From Arthrobacter sp. StoSoilB20 (lineage in GTDB: Bacteria > Actinomycetota > Actinomycetes > Actinomycetales > Micrococcaceae): a stretch of 64,000 bases of DNA. The stretch spans positions 62,001-126,000 of the forward strand of contig NZ_AP024651.1 of the NCBI RefSeq assembly GCF_019977295.1, given 5' to 3'. The position numbers were made by a program, and so were the translations under genes. The notes under the pieces are model-generated. The model was not told where the DNA came from. It saw only the letters and a list, made by a program, of their open reading frames with translations, and made no database searches. Shown piece by piece: positions 1 to 8,119 of this stretch. Position 1 is the first letter of the stretch. Each line of letters starts with the position of its first letter.

Positions 1-435
1 CGCTTCGTGGTGCTGTCCGACGTCGTGAAGGCCTCGGATGAGGACCTTGAATGGCTCTACCCCGGTGTTGACCCGGTGGAATCCGCACGCCGCTGGCTGA
101 CGTTGGGCGGCTCGGAAGGCCCGGCTTTGGTAGTGGTCACGCGGGGTTCGCAGGGTCCCTGGGGTGTGACCAGGGCAGGGGAGGCGCAGGTTGCCGCCCC
201 GTCCGTGAACGTGGTGGACACCGTGGGTGCGGGGGACTCATTCATGGCCGGCCTGTTGTCCGCGATTGTGGACCACGGGCTGGATGGCGCGCAGAACCGC
301 GCAGAGCTCCGGGCGATGCCTGCAGAAACCTTGGAAGCCATCATGGATCAGGCCACGCGGGCCGCTGCAGTTACGGTGTCACGGGCAGGCGCAAACCCGC
401 CCACGCGCGCCGAGCTTAACCACGGTGTGGCATAG
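1..435 (+). CDS. PfkB-family carbohydrate kinase, C-terminal part
   Basis: Partial gene: the frame is open from the first base, so the N-terminal half lies outside the window. The visible 144 or so residues carry the PfkB signature, with the anion-hole and catalytic-base motif DTVGAGDSFMAG near the middle and an Ala-rich helical end. Family members phosphorylate sugars such as fructose with ATP in the cytoplasm. The substrate cannot be told from this fragment. It converges on the next gene with only 45 bases between the two stop codons. Confidence 0.85.
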   Translation, partial: RFVVLSDVVKASDEDLEWLYPGVDPVESARRWLTLGGSEGPALVVVTRGSQGPWGVTRAGEAQVAAPSVNVVDTVGAGDSFMAGLLSAIVDHGLDGAQNRAELRAMPAETLEAIMDQATRAAAVTVSRAGANPPTRAELNHGVA

Positions 436-480
436 ACGAGGCATAAACGCGGCGGCCGAGCGGGCATGAGCCCAGGAAGC

Positions 481-1542
481 TTAGCCCGCTCCGTGCCCCG
501 CAGCTACTTCCTCCCCGGCCTTCACCGGTCCCGGCGGAGTTCCCTCGCCGAACGGGCTCCCGCCCAGGGCTTCGCGTCCGTGCGGGGTGAGCCAGCCGGA
601 TAGATCGGGTCCGGCGGGGACGATCTGCGTGGGATTAATGTCCTCGTGAACTATGTAGTAGTGCTGCTTGATCTGCACGAAGTCGATGGTGTCCCCGAAC
701 CCCGGCGTCTGAAACAGGTCCCGGGCGTAGGCCCAAAGCGCCGGCATCTCGCTGAGCTTGTTCCGGTTGCACTTGAAATGGCCGTGATAGACGGCGTCGA
801 AGCGCGCCAACGTGGTGAAGAGCCGGACATCGGCCTCGGTAATGGAATCGCCCACCAGGTACCTCTGCCCCGCCAGCCGCTCCTCGAGCCAGTCCAAAGC
901 GTTCCAGAGCCGGGTATAGGCGGCGTCGTACGCTTCCTGGGATCCGGCGAATCCGCACCTGTAGACGCCGTTGTTGACCTCGGTAAAGACGCGTTTGTTG
1001 ACCGTGTCGATTTCCTCGCGCAAGTGCTCCGGGTACAGCTGCGGTGCGCCCGGACGGTGGAATTCTGTCCATTCCGAGGAGAAATCGAGGGTGATCTGCG
1101 GGAAGTTATTGGTCACCACCTGGCCACTCGGGATGTCCACAAGCGCCGGAACCGTGATGCCCCGCGGGTAGTCCGGGAAACGGCGGAAGAATGCTTCCTG
1201 GAGGCGTTCTATGCCGAGCACGGGATCTTTGCCGTCGGGGTCCAGGTCAAAAGTCCAGGAGCGTGCGTCGTGGGTGGGGCCGGGCTGGCCGAGGCTGATG
1301 ACGTCCTCAAGGCCCAGCAGCCTGCGCACAATGACAGCGCGGTTGGCCCACGGGCACGCCCTTGCTGCGATCAATCGGTACCGCCCCGGCTCAACAGGCC
1401 AGCCAGGCTCGCCGTTGGGTCCGGCGGCACCGTCGCGGGTGATCCTGTCCTCGATGTAATTGGTGTCCCGGGTGAACTCACTGCCGGTGACGTACGCCCC
1501 GCGGGTGCTGTGTTCTTCGACTTCGCTGGTCTTCTCACTCAT
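481..1542 (-). CDS. Glutathione S-transferase family, glutathionyl-hydroquinone reductase-like (YqjG/ECM4 type)
   Basis: This 353-residue protein carries the xi-class GST signature ACPWANR, with the active-site Cys at residue 63 (CPW), followed by an all-helical C-terminal domain containing YLVGDSITEADVRLF. Xi-class enzymes reduce glutathionyl- or, in actinobacteria, probably mycothiol-linked hydroquinones; the thiol used here is inference. The ATG start is supported by a TAGTGT box at 1549-1554 exactly six bases upstream, a leaderless arrangement. It stands alone between a convergent kinase and the divergent HipBA-like pair. Confidence 0.85.
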   Translation of the reverse strand: MSEKTSEVEEHSTRGAYVTGSEFTRDTNYIEDRITRDGAAGPNGEPGWPVEPGRYRLIAARACPWANRAVIVRRLLGLEDVISLGQPGPTHDARSWTFDLDPDGKDPVLGIERLQEAFFRRFPDYPRGITVPALVDIPSGQVVTNNFPQITLDFSSEWTEFHRPGAPQLYPEHLREEIDTVNKRVFTEVNNGVYRCGFAGSQEAYDAAYTRLWNALDWLEERLAGQRYLVGDSITEADVRLFTTLARFDAVYHGHFKCNRNKLSEMPALWAYARDLFQTPGFGDTIDFVQIKQHYYIVHEDINPTQIVPAGPDLSGWLTPHGREALGGSPFGEGTPPGPVKAGEEVAAGHGAG

Positions 1543-1548
1543 GACTTC

Positions 1549-1554
1549 ACACTA
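1549..1554 (-). promoter_or_regulatory. -10 box of leaderless promoter for the GST-family gene
   Basis: Reads TAGTGT on the minus strand and ends six bases before the ATG at 1542, so transcription would begin at the start codon. It fits the TANNNT-N6-start pattern seen at nine other genes in this window. Confidence 0.55.
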
Positions 1555-1629
1555 TGCCCCGGATCTGGACATTCTCCAGACAACTCCCTCCGTTCCAGAC
1601 AAGCATCGTCTTGAAGCCGGCGGTACCGC

Positions 1630-1669
1630 TATAATAAAACATCCCTAAAGGGCTATAAGCGATGTTTTA
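1630..1669 (+). promoter_or_regulatory. Promoter and palindromic operator of the hipBA-like operon
   Basis: A perfect -10 hexamer TATAAT lies at 1630-1635. It is followed at once by a perfect 9-bp inverted repeat, TAAAACATC at 1635-1643 and GATGTTTTA at 1661-1669, that would straddle the transcription start. A small CCC-TAAA-GGG palindrome at 1643-1652 lies in the spacer. HipB-type antitoxins repress their own operon by binding such palindromes, so this is the likely autoregulatory operator. No good -35 is evident. Confidence 0.6.
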
Positions 1670-1681
1670 AGAAGGCTGGTT

Positions 1682-2023
1682 ATGGCGAAGCGTAGCGTCC
1701 CCCTTCGTCCTCATGTTCAGGACGCCCTAACCGTGTGGGGGCAACTCATCCGCCAAGGACGAACAGAACGAAAATGGACCGCAAAGGAACTGGCGGCTCG
1801 TGCGAATGTCTCGGAGCAGACGGTACTCGCAGCTGAGGCCGGCAGCCGCGGTGCGGCCGTAGGCACCATGATGGAACTCGCGGACCTCGTAGGCGTTCCC
1901 ATCTTCGGTATTGAAGACCGTGCAGAGCTGGCGATTCGTCGTCAGCGTGGGGAGGAGATGCTGGCTCTCCTACCCAGCCGTGTGCGCCGACCGAAGAGCA
2001 GGAGTGTCGATGACGATTTCTGA
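1682..2023 (+). CDS. hipB: HTH antitoxin-like regulator (HipB-like)
   Basis: This 113-residue protein has an XRE-type helix-turn-helix at about residues 25-70 (WTAKELAARANVSEQTVLAAEAGSRG). It is followed by a basic tail that ends 14 bases inside the next gene. HipB antitoxins bind the HipA kinase and repress the operon. The partner gene, the overlap and the upstream palindrome all support that role. An AGAAGG ribosome-binding site precedes the ATG. The antitoxin role is inferred from family and context. Confidence 0.82.
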   Translation: MAKRSVPLRPHVQDALTVWGQLIRQGRTERKWTAKELAARANVSEQTVLAAEAGSRGAAVGTMMELADLVGVPIFGIEDRAELAIRRQRGEEMLALLPSRVRRPKSRSVDDDF

Positions 2024-3254
2024 CGAGCTCTACGTTTGGATTTGGCTGCCGGGCGGAACCGAGCCTGTGGTAGCCGGGAGGGTGGAGCAATCCGGGCCGC
2101 TCGTCACGTTCATCTACGGCCTGAATTACAGATCCCGCCCGGACGCTATCAGCCTGTTCGCCCCTGAGCTTCCCCTTCGGCCAGGAGTGCAGGAGCCTTC
2201 AGACGGACTGAGCATCGCTGGCGTTCTCAGGGATGGCAGCCCCGATAGGTGGGGTCGCGGTGTCATTGAGAGGAGGCGGAATGTTGCCCCAAACTCCCTT
2301 AGCGAGATCGACTACATGCTGAGTTCGGGTTCGAACCGCTTCGGCGCTTTGGACTTCCAAGTTGATCGGGATGAGTACGTGGCCAGGGATGACTCGGCAA
2401 CCTTGGACGAGTTGCACAGGGCCGCCACCATCCTCGATGAAGGCGGCGAGCTTTCGGCAAGTCTTGAGGCAGCCATGATTCATGGCACCAGCCTCGGAGG
2501 TGCGCGTCCCAAGGCGACGCTCACTGAGGATGACGGGAGCGAGTGGCTCGCAAAGTTCTCCTCGTCCGACGACCGCGTTTTTTCGGTGGTAAACGCTGAG
2601 GGGGCGATGCTTGAACTAGCCCGGCGCGCCGGTTTGAACGTGGCCGATAGCAAGGTTGTGCTGTCTCTCGGACGGGAAGTCCTTCTTGTCCAGCGATTCG
2701 ACCGTGACGGGGCGGGTGGGAGACGCCACGCAGTGTCGGGCCTGACCATGGCCCAGACGGACGAGATGTACGCACGGTACGTGTCATACCCCCAGATCCT
2801 TGATGTGCTCCGCGAGTACGCCAAGGATGCCACCAAGCCAGGACCAGAGCTGTTTCAACGCATCGCGATGAATATTGCCATTAGCAACAACGACGATCAC
2901 GCGCGAAATCACGCGGCGTTCTGGGACGGGAAACATTTGGAACTGACACCGGCTTACGATCTGGCCCCAGGGCAGAGGTCCGGCGATACTTTCGAACAGG
3001 CGATGCGTTACGGACGCGGTGATCGCGGCGCGAAGGTCTCCAACTTCGCAGCTTTGGTGGGCGAGTCCGAGACATACGGGCTCAGCGCAGCACAAGGCCG
3101 GGAGATTATTGACAATCTCGTGTCGAGTATCCGTGACAATTGGGACGCTGCTGCCGATATTGCACGGCTGGGTAGGGCAGACAAACAGAGGCTCTGGGAA
3201 AAGCAGGTGCTCCCGAGAGCGGCGTTTTTCGACTATGAACCTGACCAGCTGTAG
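2010..3254 (+). CDS. hipA: HipA-like serine/threonine kinase toxin
   Basis: This 414-residue protein has the two-lobed HipA layout: an N-terminal beta-rich domain with GVLRDGSPDRWGR, the phosphate loop-like GTSLGGARPKA, the FDRDG strand, the catalytic NNDDHARNHA (residues 293-302) and the metal-binding AYDLAP. In Escherichia coli HipA phosphorylates GltX and induces persistence; the target here is unknown. The ATG at 2010 is preferred because GGAG (2001-2004) lies five bases upstream; it overlaps the antitoxin stop by 14 bases. All key kinase residues look intact, so the toxin is probably active. Confidence 0.88.
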   Translation: MTISDELYVWIWLPGGTEPVVAGRVEQSGPLVTFIYGLNYRSRPDAISLFAPELPLRPGVQEPSDGLSIAGVLRDGSPDRWGRGVIERRRNVAPNSLSEIDYMLSSGSNRFGALDFQVDRDEYVARDDSATLDELHRAATILDEGGELSASLEAAMIHGTSLGGARPKATLTEDDGSEWLAKFSSSDDRVFSVVNAEGAMLELARRAGLNVADSKVVLSLGREVLLVQRFDRDGAGGRRHAVSGLTMAQTDEMYARYVSYPQILDVLREYAKDATKPGPELFQRIAMNIAISNNDDHARNHAAFWDGKHLELTPAYDLAPGQRSGDTFEQAMRYGRGDRGAKVSNFAALVGESETYGLSAAQGREIIDNLVSSIRDNWDAAADIARLGRADKQRLWEKQVLPRAAFFDYEPDQL

Positions 3255-3281
3255 CGGTGAAGGACGCACGGGCTACCCACG

Positions 3282-3287
3282 TAGACT
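3282..3287 (+). promoter_or_regulatory. -10 box of leaderless promoter for the HAD hydrolase
   Basis: TAGACT followed by six bases and then ATG at 3294. This favours the second of two adjacent ATG codons (3291 and 3294) as the true start. Confidence 0.6.
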
Positions 3288-3293
3288 GGCATG

Positions 3294-4103
3294 ATGCGGC
3301 TCGTAGCAAGCGATATTGACGGCACCATCCTCGGTCACGACGGCAAAATCAGTGACCGCACCATCAAGGCATTCCAGGCGTGCCGCGACGCAGGGGTGGA
3401 ACTCGTCTTCGTCACGGGTCGCCCGCCGCGCTGGTTGTACCCGTTGCAGGAGCAGTTGGGTCACAGCGGGATCGTGATCTGTTCTAATGGCGCCGTGGTG
3501 TGGGATCTCGAATCTGAGAAGGCACTGTCCTCGTCTGTCCTTGATGCCGGGTCCGTTTTTGAAGCGCGCCGCATCATCAAATCCATCCGGCCCGATGCAC
3601 TCTTCGCTGTTGAGACCCTCACGGGTTTCCAGCTGGAGCCGGGCTTCATCGAGAACGAAACCAGCGAGCTTCTGGCCGAGTTCACCCCCGCACCGCTTGC
3701 CGAGACGCTCACGGCGGATGACGCCGTCGTGAAATTCCTGGCAATAACCCGCAAGGGTACTCCGGACGAGTTCCTGGCCGAGGTCCAGCCGGCGGTGGAG
3801 CATCTGGTGAGCACAACGCACTCGGCGCCGCAGACGGCGATGCTGGAGATGTCCGTTCCGGGCATCAACAAGGCCGTCACCCTGGCGAAATACGCTGAGT
3901 CCTTGGGGATCGAAGCCGCTGATGTTGTGGCGTTCGGTGACATGCCGAACGACATCGAGATGCTGCGCTGGGCCGGTCACGGTTACGCGATGGCCAGCGG
4001 GCACCCTGAGGCCATCCTCGCCGCCGGGCAGCAGGCGCCGCATTTCGACGACGACGGCGTGGCCCAGGTTCTCGAGGCAATGCTGACGGAGCAGCGGGTC
4101 TAG
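3294..4103 (+). CDS. Cof-type HAD-superfamily hydrolase
   Basis: A 269-residue HAD phosphatase of the Cof/YbiV class. Motif I is ASDIDGTIL near the N terminus, motif II is VFVTGRP, and motif III/IV is the conserved K...VVAFGDMPNDIEML near the C terminus, with a C2B cap domain between. Such enzymes dephosphorylate sugar phosphates, FMN or PLP; the substrate here is unknown. There is no ribosome-binding site; a TAGACT box six bases upstream makes a leaderless start at 3294 likely. A second Cof-type HAD enzyme lies at 60,912. Confidence 0.9.
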   Translation: MRLVASDIDGTILGHDGKISDRTIKAFQACRDAGVELVFVTGRPPRWLYPLQEQLGHSGIVICSNGAVVWDLESEKALSSSVLDAGSVFEARRIIKSIRPDALFAVETLTGFQLEPGFIENETSELLAEFTPAPLAETLTADDAVVKFLAITRKGTPDEFLAEVQPAVEHLVSTTHSAPQTAMLEMSVPGINKAVTLAKYAESLGIEAADVVAFGDMPNDIEMLRWAGHGYAMASGHPEAILAAGQQAPHFDDDGVAQVLEAMLTEQRV

Positions 4104-4171
4104 TCAGGCGCTGCACTGGTAATGTCCGATTTCCGCCAGCCAGATTCCACACCGGCTGATCGAATGAACTC

Positions 4172-4996
4172 ATGAACTTCGAACATCACCAAACGGCCGC
4201 CCACTTCCGATCCCTTCACACGAGCCAAAAGCCCTTGGCGTTGAGCAACGCCTGGGACGTGGCCAGCGCCGTCGTTACTGCGGCAGCCGGTGCGACCGCT
4301 GTTGCCACTACCAGTGCGGGCGTCGCTTGGTCGTTGGGCCTGCCCGACGGCGACCGGCTGGACCGGGAGCGCGCCGTGGCCGTAGTTGCCGGCATCGTGG
4401 AGGCCGTCAACGTACCCGTCACTGCGGACATCGAGGGCGGATTCTCCGAAACGCTCGAGGGAATCGCTACGACAGTCGCCGGGATTCTTGAAGCCGGTGC
4501 GGTGGGAATCAACATGGAGGACGGCTCCAGGCGCCCGGAGGAATTCTGCGCCAGGATTTCGGCAGCGCGGGATGCCGCACGGAGCGCAGGCCGCGACCTG
4601 TTCATCAATGCACGCACAGATGTCTTCCTGGCCGGTGCCGGCACTGTTGAGGAGCAGATCGAGGAAGTCCTGGCCCGGGCAGAAAAGTACATTGAGGCAG
4701 GTGCCGACGGCATCTTCGTCCCAGGAGCATCAGAGGCAGGGACCATCGCCGCCCTGACAGCCGGGATTTCCGTCCCCGTCAATGTCATGGTGGGGGCGGG
4801 ATCGCTCAGCGTTGGTGAGCTTGGAAAGCTGGGCGTGGGCCGGGTCAGCCTGGGATCCAGCATCGCCCAAGCCGCTTACGCTGTGGCGCAACGGGCAACT
4901 GAAGAGCTGAACACTACGGGCACGTACACCACGGTGGCGGAAGCCTTGGATTACGGCTTCCTCAATGGCTTGATGGACTCGTCGACGAAGAACTGA
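4172..4996 (+). CDS. Isocitrate lyase/PEP mutase family protein
   Basis: A 274-residue TIM-barrel protein of the phosphoenolpyruvate phosphomutase/isocitrate lyase superfamily. Recognisable blocks are LSNAWDVASA, VTADIEGGFSE, AVGINMEDGS, INARTDVFLAG and GADGIFVPG. These match members that cleave or isomerise 2-oxo acids such as oxaloacetate, 2-methylisocitrate or carboxy-PEP. The isocitrate-lyase KKCGH motif is absent, so it is not a classical AceA. The true substrate is not predictable. It follows the HAD gene on the same strand after 68 bases. Confidence 0.85.
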   Translation: MNFEHHQTAAHFRSLHTSQKPLALSNAWDVASAVVTAAAGATAVATTSAGVAWSLGLPDGDRLDRERAVAVVAGIVEAVNVPVTADIEGGFSETLEGIATTVAGILEAGAVGINMEDGSRRPEEFCARISAARDAARSAGRDLFINARTDVFLAGAGTVEEQIEEVLARAEKYIEAGADGIFVPGASEAGTIAALTAGISVPVNVMVGAGSLSVGELGKLGVGRVSLGSSIAQAAYAVAQRATEELNTTGTYTTVAEALDYGFLNGLMDSSTKN

Positions 4997-5028
4997 GGGG
5001 CCTCCCCATCACTGCAAGGGCAGTCCAT

Positions 5029-5949
5029 TCACCAGCGGGGAACCCAGCAGCGTACTGACTCACGGTATCGCTGGAACTCGGCGCCGAACCGATGCTCCAA
5101 GTCCGCTTCTTCGTGCGGCCTTACAGCGTAATTCCACAGCAGCGAGCCGAGCACCGCGTAGGCAACCACCAACCACGAGCCCAGCATCATGCCCACGGCT
5201 GCTCCTTGGGAAATGCCGGCCACGGCCATCGGGTTCCGGACCCACTTGTATGGCCCGGCGATCACCAGTCGGTTGGGCATGGAGGAGGGCAGCGGGGTGC
5301 CGCCTCCCGTGGAGGACATGGTCACCGCCGAAGCAATGCCCAGGAAACTGGCCAGCACCAGCAAGGCCAGCCCTGTAGGCGCCGCCGCGGAGGGGAACGT
5401 CACGGCAACCTGCCAGCGCTGCTCGAGCCACGAAAGCAATGACGGCACTACCACCAGGAAGAATCCCCAGAAGAGAACCAACTGACCCATGGTTGCCGCC
5501 ACGTTGGCTGCCGTGCCGCGGTGGGTGGATGCCGGCCGGAACGCGAACGGTCCCTGCACGATCAGTCCCGTCGGCACCCGGCCCCGCACCAGAAAGAACA
5601 AGGCGATAACTGAACAGGCGGCGGCGGCAAGCATGATCAGGACGCCCCACCCTGCTTCAGTAGTGATGGTGCCGTAGGCGGCCAAGGCGATCGCAACGAG
5701 GACCGTCCAGCCGGTGGCCACGGCGGCTGCAGCCCTGACGCCGAAGGCCGCCACACCGGAGCCGATGACGAACAGTGGAACGTCAAAGGCCGCCACAAGT
5801 ACGGGGTCCAGGCTGCCGAGCGTAGCCCCGCGCACCGCCGGCGACAGGAAAACGGCAATCCACCACGCCAGTCCAGCCCCGGCCTGCACAGCGAAGTAAA
5901 CCCGCCCCCATAGTTGAGCCGCCCGAGCCCCCTGCGCCCCCACGGTCAC
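5029..5949 (-). CDS. Membrane protein of the isoprenylcysteine carboxyl methyltransferase (ICMT)/phospholipid methyltransferase family
   Basis: A 306-residue protein with about seven hydrophobic segments and the ICMT-type C-terminal signature GPYKWVRNPM followed by RPHEEADLEHRFG and YRESVRCWVPRW. This motif binds S-adenosylmethionine at the membrane face in the family. The substrate is unknown; bacterial members methylate lipids or small molecules, or have no assigned role. The GTG start overlaps the TGA of the upstream epimerase by four bases (GTGA), so the two are probably translationally coupled. Confidence 0.8.
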   Translation of the reverse strand: MTVGAQGARAAQLWGRVYFAVQAGAGLAWWIAVFLSPAVRGATLGSLDPVLVAAFDVPLFVIGSGVAAFGVRAAAAVATGWTVLVAIALAAYGTITTEAGWGVLIMLAAAACSVIALFFLVRGRVPTGLIVQGPFAFRPASTHRGTAANVAATMGQLVLFWGFFLVVVPSLLSWLEQRWQVAVTFPSAAAPTGLALLVLASFLGIASAVTMSSTGGGTPLPSSMPNRLVIAGPYKWVRNPMAVAGISQGAAVGMMLGSWLVVAYAVLGSLLWNYAVRPHEEADLEHRFGAEFQRYRESVRCWVPRW

Positions 5950-6812
5950 GGGTGCCGCACACCCTCACCGGCCAGCAAAGCCCGGTAGCCCTCTTTGTAG
6001 GTGGGGAAGGTGGGTTGGAAGCCGGTGGCCCGCAGGCGTTCGTTGGAACAGCGTTTGTCGCCGGGGCCGGCGTCGGACGCGTCGCCGGGTGCCGCCGTCG
6101 GGGGTTCCGGGCAGTGAAGTTCAGCGGCCAGGAACCGCATGACGTCCCCCATTTCGGCTGCCAGGTCATCGACGCCAACATAGACGGATTCCGGAGCGGC
6201 CTCCATGGTGGTGAGGTGCACGATCATTGCCGCGGCGTCGTCCCTGTGGACGCGGTTGGTGTGCCGCGGTTGGGCGGGGATCACGGCTTTGCCGCTGCGG
6301 ACCTGGTCGATTAGCCGGGTTCGACCCGGCCCATAAATTCCACCCAGCCGCAGGGAGATGGACTCGCTGCTGGTTCCGCGCGTCCGGCTGAACAGCAGCT
6401 CTTCCGCTTCCACCAGGACCTTGCCGCTGAACCGTGTGGGCTCAGTGGGCGTCGACTCGTCCACAACAGCCCCACCTGAGTCCTTGTACACAGCCGTGGA
6501 GGAGACGAACAGGATCCGTCGTGGCTCGATCGCTTGCCGCTCCAGTGCATCCAGGACGTTCTTAACCCCGTTCAAGTACGCCGCGCGGTACGCCTCTTCC
6601 GTGGAGGAATCCGCTGCAACAGCCACCACAACAATGTCCACGTCCCCGGGCAGTTCCGGCACGGAGGCAGAGATGTCGGCGAACATGCCGTGGATCCCGG
6701 CAGGCAGCTTTTCGGGGGAGCGGCGCAGGCCCACCACGTCATGTCCCGCAGCGGCGAAACGCAGTCCAACTTCGGTTCCAAGGTCGCCGCAGCCGGCAAT
6801 CAACACAGTCAT
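5946..6812 (-). CDS. NAD(P)-binding extended-SDR protein (NAD-dependent epimerase-like)
   Basis: A 288-residue Rossmann protein starting MTVLIAGCGDLGTEVG, a GxGxxG nucleotide-binding loop, with LFVSSTAVYKD and SLRLGGIYGPGR typical of YeeZ/SDR-like epimerase relatives. The ATG at 6812 is chosen because a GGGGGA ribosome-binding site sits just upstream and the Rossmann fold starts there; a longer frame to 6899 would add 29 residues of no recognisable character. It is first in a two-gene operon with the ICMT-family gene. Substrate unknown. Confidence 0.83.
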   Translation of the reverse strand: MTVLIAGCGDLGTEVGLRFAAAGHDVVGLRRSPEKLPAGIHGMFADISASVPELPGDVDIVVVAVAADSSTEEAYRAAYLNGVKNVLDALERQAIEPRRILFVSSTAVYKDSGGAVVDESTPTEPTRFSGKVLVEAEELLFSRTRGTSSESISLRLGGIYGPGRTRLIDQVRSGKAVIPAQPRHTNRVHRDDAAAMIVHLTTMEAAPESVYVGVDDLAAEMGDVMRFLAAELHCPEPPTAAPGDASDAGPGDKRCSNERLRATGFQPTFPTYKEGYRALLAGEGVRHP

Positions 6813-6963
6813 TCCCCCAGTTTGCCAGCACGCAGTGTCACCCAGTTCCCAGCTTCCATACAACCGGCGTTCAACTTGGCTCCGTAGGCTTCCAGCCAAG
6901 AACTCGTTTGCACGGTGAAATTTGCACGGTTAAATCGTCTCGTTGAAATGTGTAGGGGAAATC

Positions 6964-7236
6964 ATGGCCAAGCGTCGGATCAGCAGCATCAATACCGCGC
7001 CTTTGCGACGGATCGAACCGGACCACCATTGGCGTTCGCTGCGCCAGGGTGACCGCGTCAACATCACCTTGATGCCCGGCTACGAATCGTCCGGGGTGGT
7101 GGATGCCGTCACCGGTGATGCCACTGCAGTGTGGGTGGAGCTCGACGGCGGCCGCGGCCGCACGCTGGTCCACGTCAGCGACGGCGTTGCGATCGTTCCA
7201 CAACCGACGACGGCGGCGGTTCCGCAGGAGTCCTAG
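6964..7236 (+). CDS. Small hypothetical protein, possible SH3-like beta-barrel
   Basis: A 90-residue protein with a basic start (MAKRRISS) and a central beta-rich stretch, GDRVNITLMPGYESSGVVDAVT..AVWVELDGGRGRTLVHVSDGVAIVP. This reads like a small KOW/SH3-type barrel; the fold is inference. AGGGGA upstream of 6964 sets the start; an earlier ATG at 6943 lacks a site. It lies just upstream of the GDPD gene but that gene appears to have its own promoter. No function is assigned. Confidence 0.6.
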   Translation: MAKRRISSINTAPLRRIEPDHHWRSLRQGDRVNITLMPGYESSGVVDAVTGDATAVWVELDGGRGRTLVHVSDGVAIVPQPTTAAVPQES

Positions 7237-7255
7237 CCGCACCTTGGCAATGGGC

Positions 7256-7261
7256 TACGCT
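7256..7261 (+). promoter_or_regulatory. -10 box of leaderless promoter for the GDPD gene
   Basis: TACGCT, six bases before GTG at 7268. This position puts the box inside the reading frame if translation began at the ATG at 7250, so it decides for the GTG. Confidence 0.6.
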
Positions 7262-7267
7262 ACGGGA

Positions 7268-8047
7268 GTGACGCTGCCCTATTTCCTTCGCAAGGACGGT
7301 TCGGTGGGCCCTTTGGCTTTCGCCCACCGGGGTTTCTCCTTGAATGGCCTGGAGAATTCCATGTCCGCCTTCCGTGCCGCTGTGGACCTTGGGACGGTGC
7401 ACCTGGAGACGGATGTCCACACCACCGCGGACGGGGTATTGCTGGTATTCCATGACTCTTCCCTGGACCGGGTGACGGATTCCGTGGGCAGGATTTCCGA
7501 GCTCACGGCCGCCCAGGTCGCGGCTGCCCGGATTGGCGGGGTGGAGCCGGTGCCAACTTTTGAGGAGCTTGTCACTTCCTTGCCGGGTGCCCGGCTGAAC
7601 CTGGACGTTAAGGATTGGAACTCCGTGGGCCCGATGGCTACGGCAATCGAGAAGCACGGCATCCACGACAGGGTTTTGGTCACCAGTTTCTCGGACAGGC
7701 GACGGCGGGCCGTCCTGTCCAGGCTTTCGCGGCGTGCAGCGTCCTCGGCTGGCAGCTCCTTGACCGCGCTCTTCGTCCTTCTGGGCCCAGTACTTCCTGC
7801 CGCTGTGGCACGCAAGCTGCTCTCCGGCGTCGACGTCTTCCAGGTTCCCGTCCGGTACGGCCGCTTGCCCGTGGTGACGCCGGGACTTATCCGTCGTGCC
7901 CACCGGCTGGGACGGCAGGTGCATGTGTGGACCATCAACGAGCCGGGGGAAATGGAACGGCTGCTGGACCTGGGCGTTGACGGGCTGGTGTCGGACCGGT
8001 TGGACCTGCTCAAGGAAGTCCTGGTACGCCGCGGCCAGTGGGTCTAG
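7268..8047 (+). CDS. Glycerophosphodiester phosphodiesterase family protein
   Basis: A 259-residue GDPD-family TIM barrel. It has the catalytic HRG (FAHRGF), the metal-binding ENSMSAF with downstream ETDVHTTADGVLLVFHD, and a C-terminal QVHVWTINEP. Enzymes of this family hydrolyse glycerophosphodiesters to glycerol-3-phosphate and an alcohol. No signal peptide is seen, so a cytoplasmic role is likely. The start is set at GTG 7268 because a TACGCT box lies six bases upstream; ATG 7250 is the alternative. It converges on the GH2 gene across a long hairpin. Confidence 0.88.
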   Translation: MTLPYFLRKDGSVGPLAFAHRGFSLNGLENSMSAFRAAVDLGTVHLETDVHTTADGVLLVFHDSSLDRVTDSVGRISELTAAQVAAARIGGVEPVPTFEELVTSLPGARLNLDVKDWNSVGPMATAIEKHGIHDRVLVTSFSDRRRRAVLSRLSRRAASSAGSSLTALFVLLGPVLPAAVARKLLSGVDVFQVPVRYGRLPVVTPGLIRRAHRLGRQVHVWTINEPGEMERLLDLGVDGLVSDRLDLLKEVLVRRGQWV

Positions 8048-8050
8048 GAC

Positions 8051-8119
8051 CCCCGCCGAGTTGGCATTTGATGACAATCCCAGGCGCCCACATTGCCGTT
8101 AAATGCCACCTCGGCGGGG
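8051..8119. terminator. Long inverted repeat between convergent GDPD and GH2 genes
   Basis: Two 19-base arms, 8051-8069 and 8101-8119, pair with one mismatch (CCCCGCCGAG...AAATGCCA core) around a 31-base loop. The arm on the right runs into the last codons of the GH2 gene. It probably ends both transcripts, though no U-run follows. Confidence 0.5.

Noticed and set aside
1911..2009. Upstream extension of the HipA frame
   Set aside because: It overlaps the antitoxin gene in another frame and the encoded residues are unlike HipA; the ATG at 2010 has a proper ribosome-binding site.
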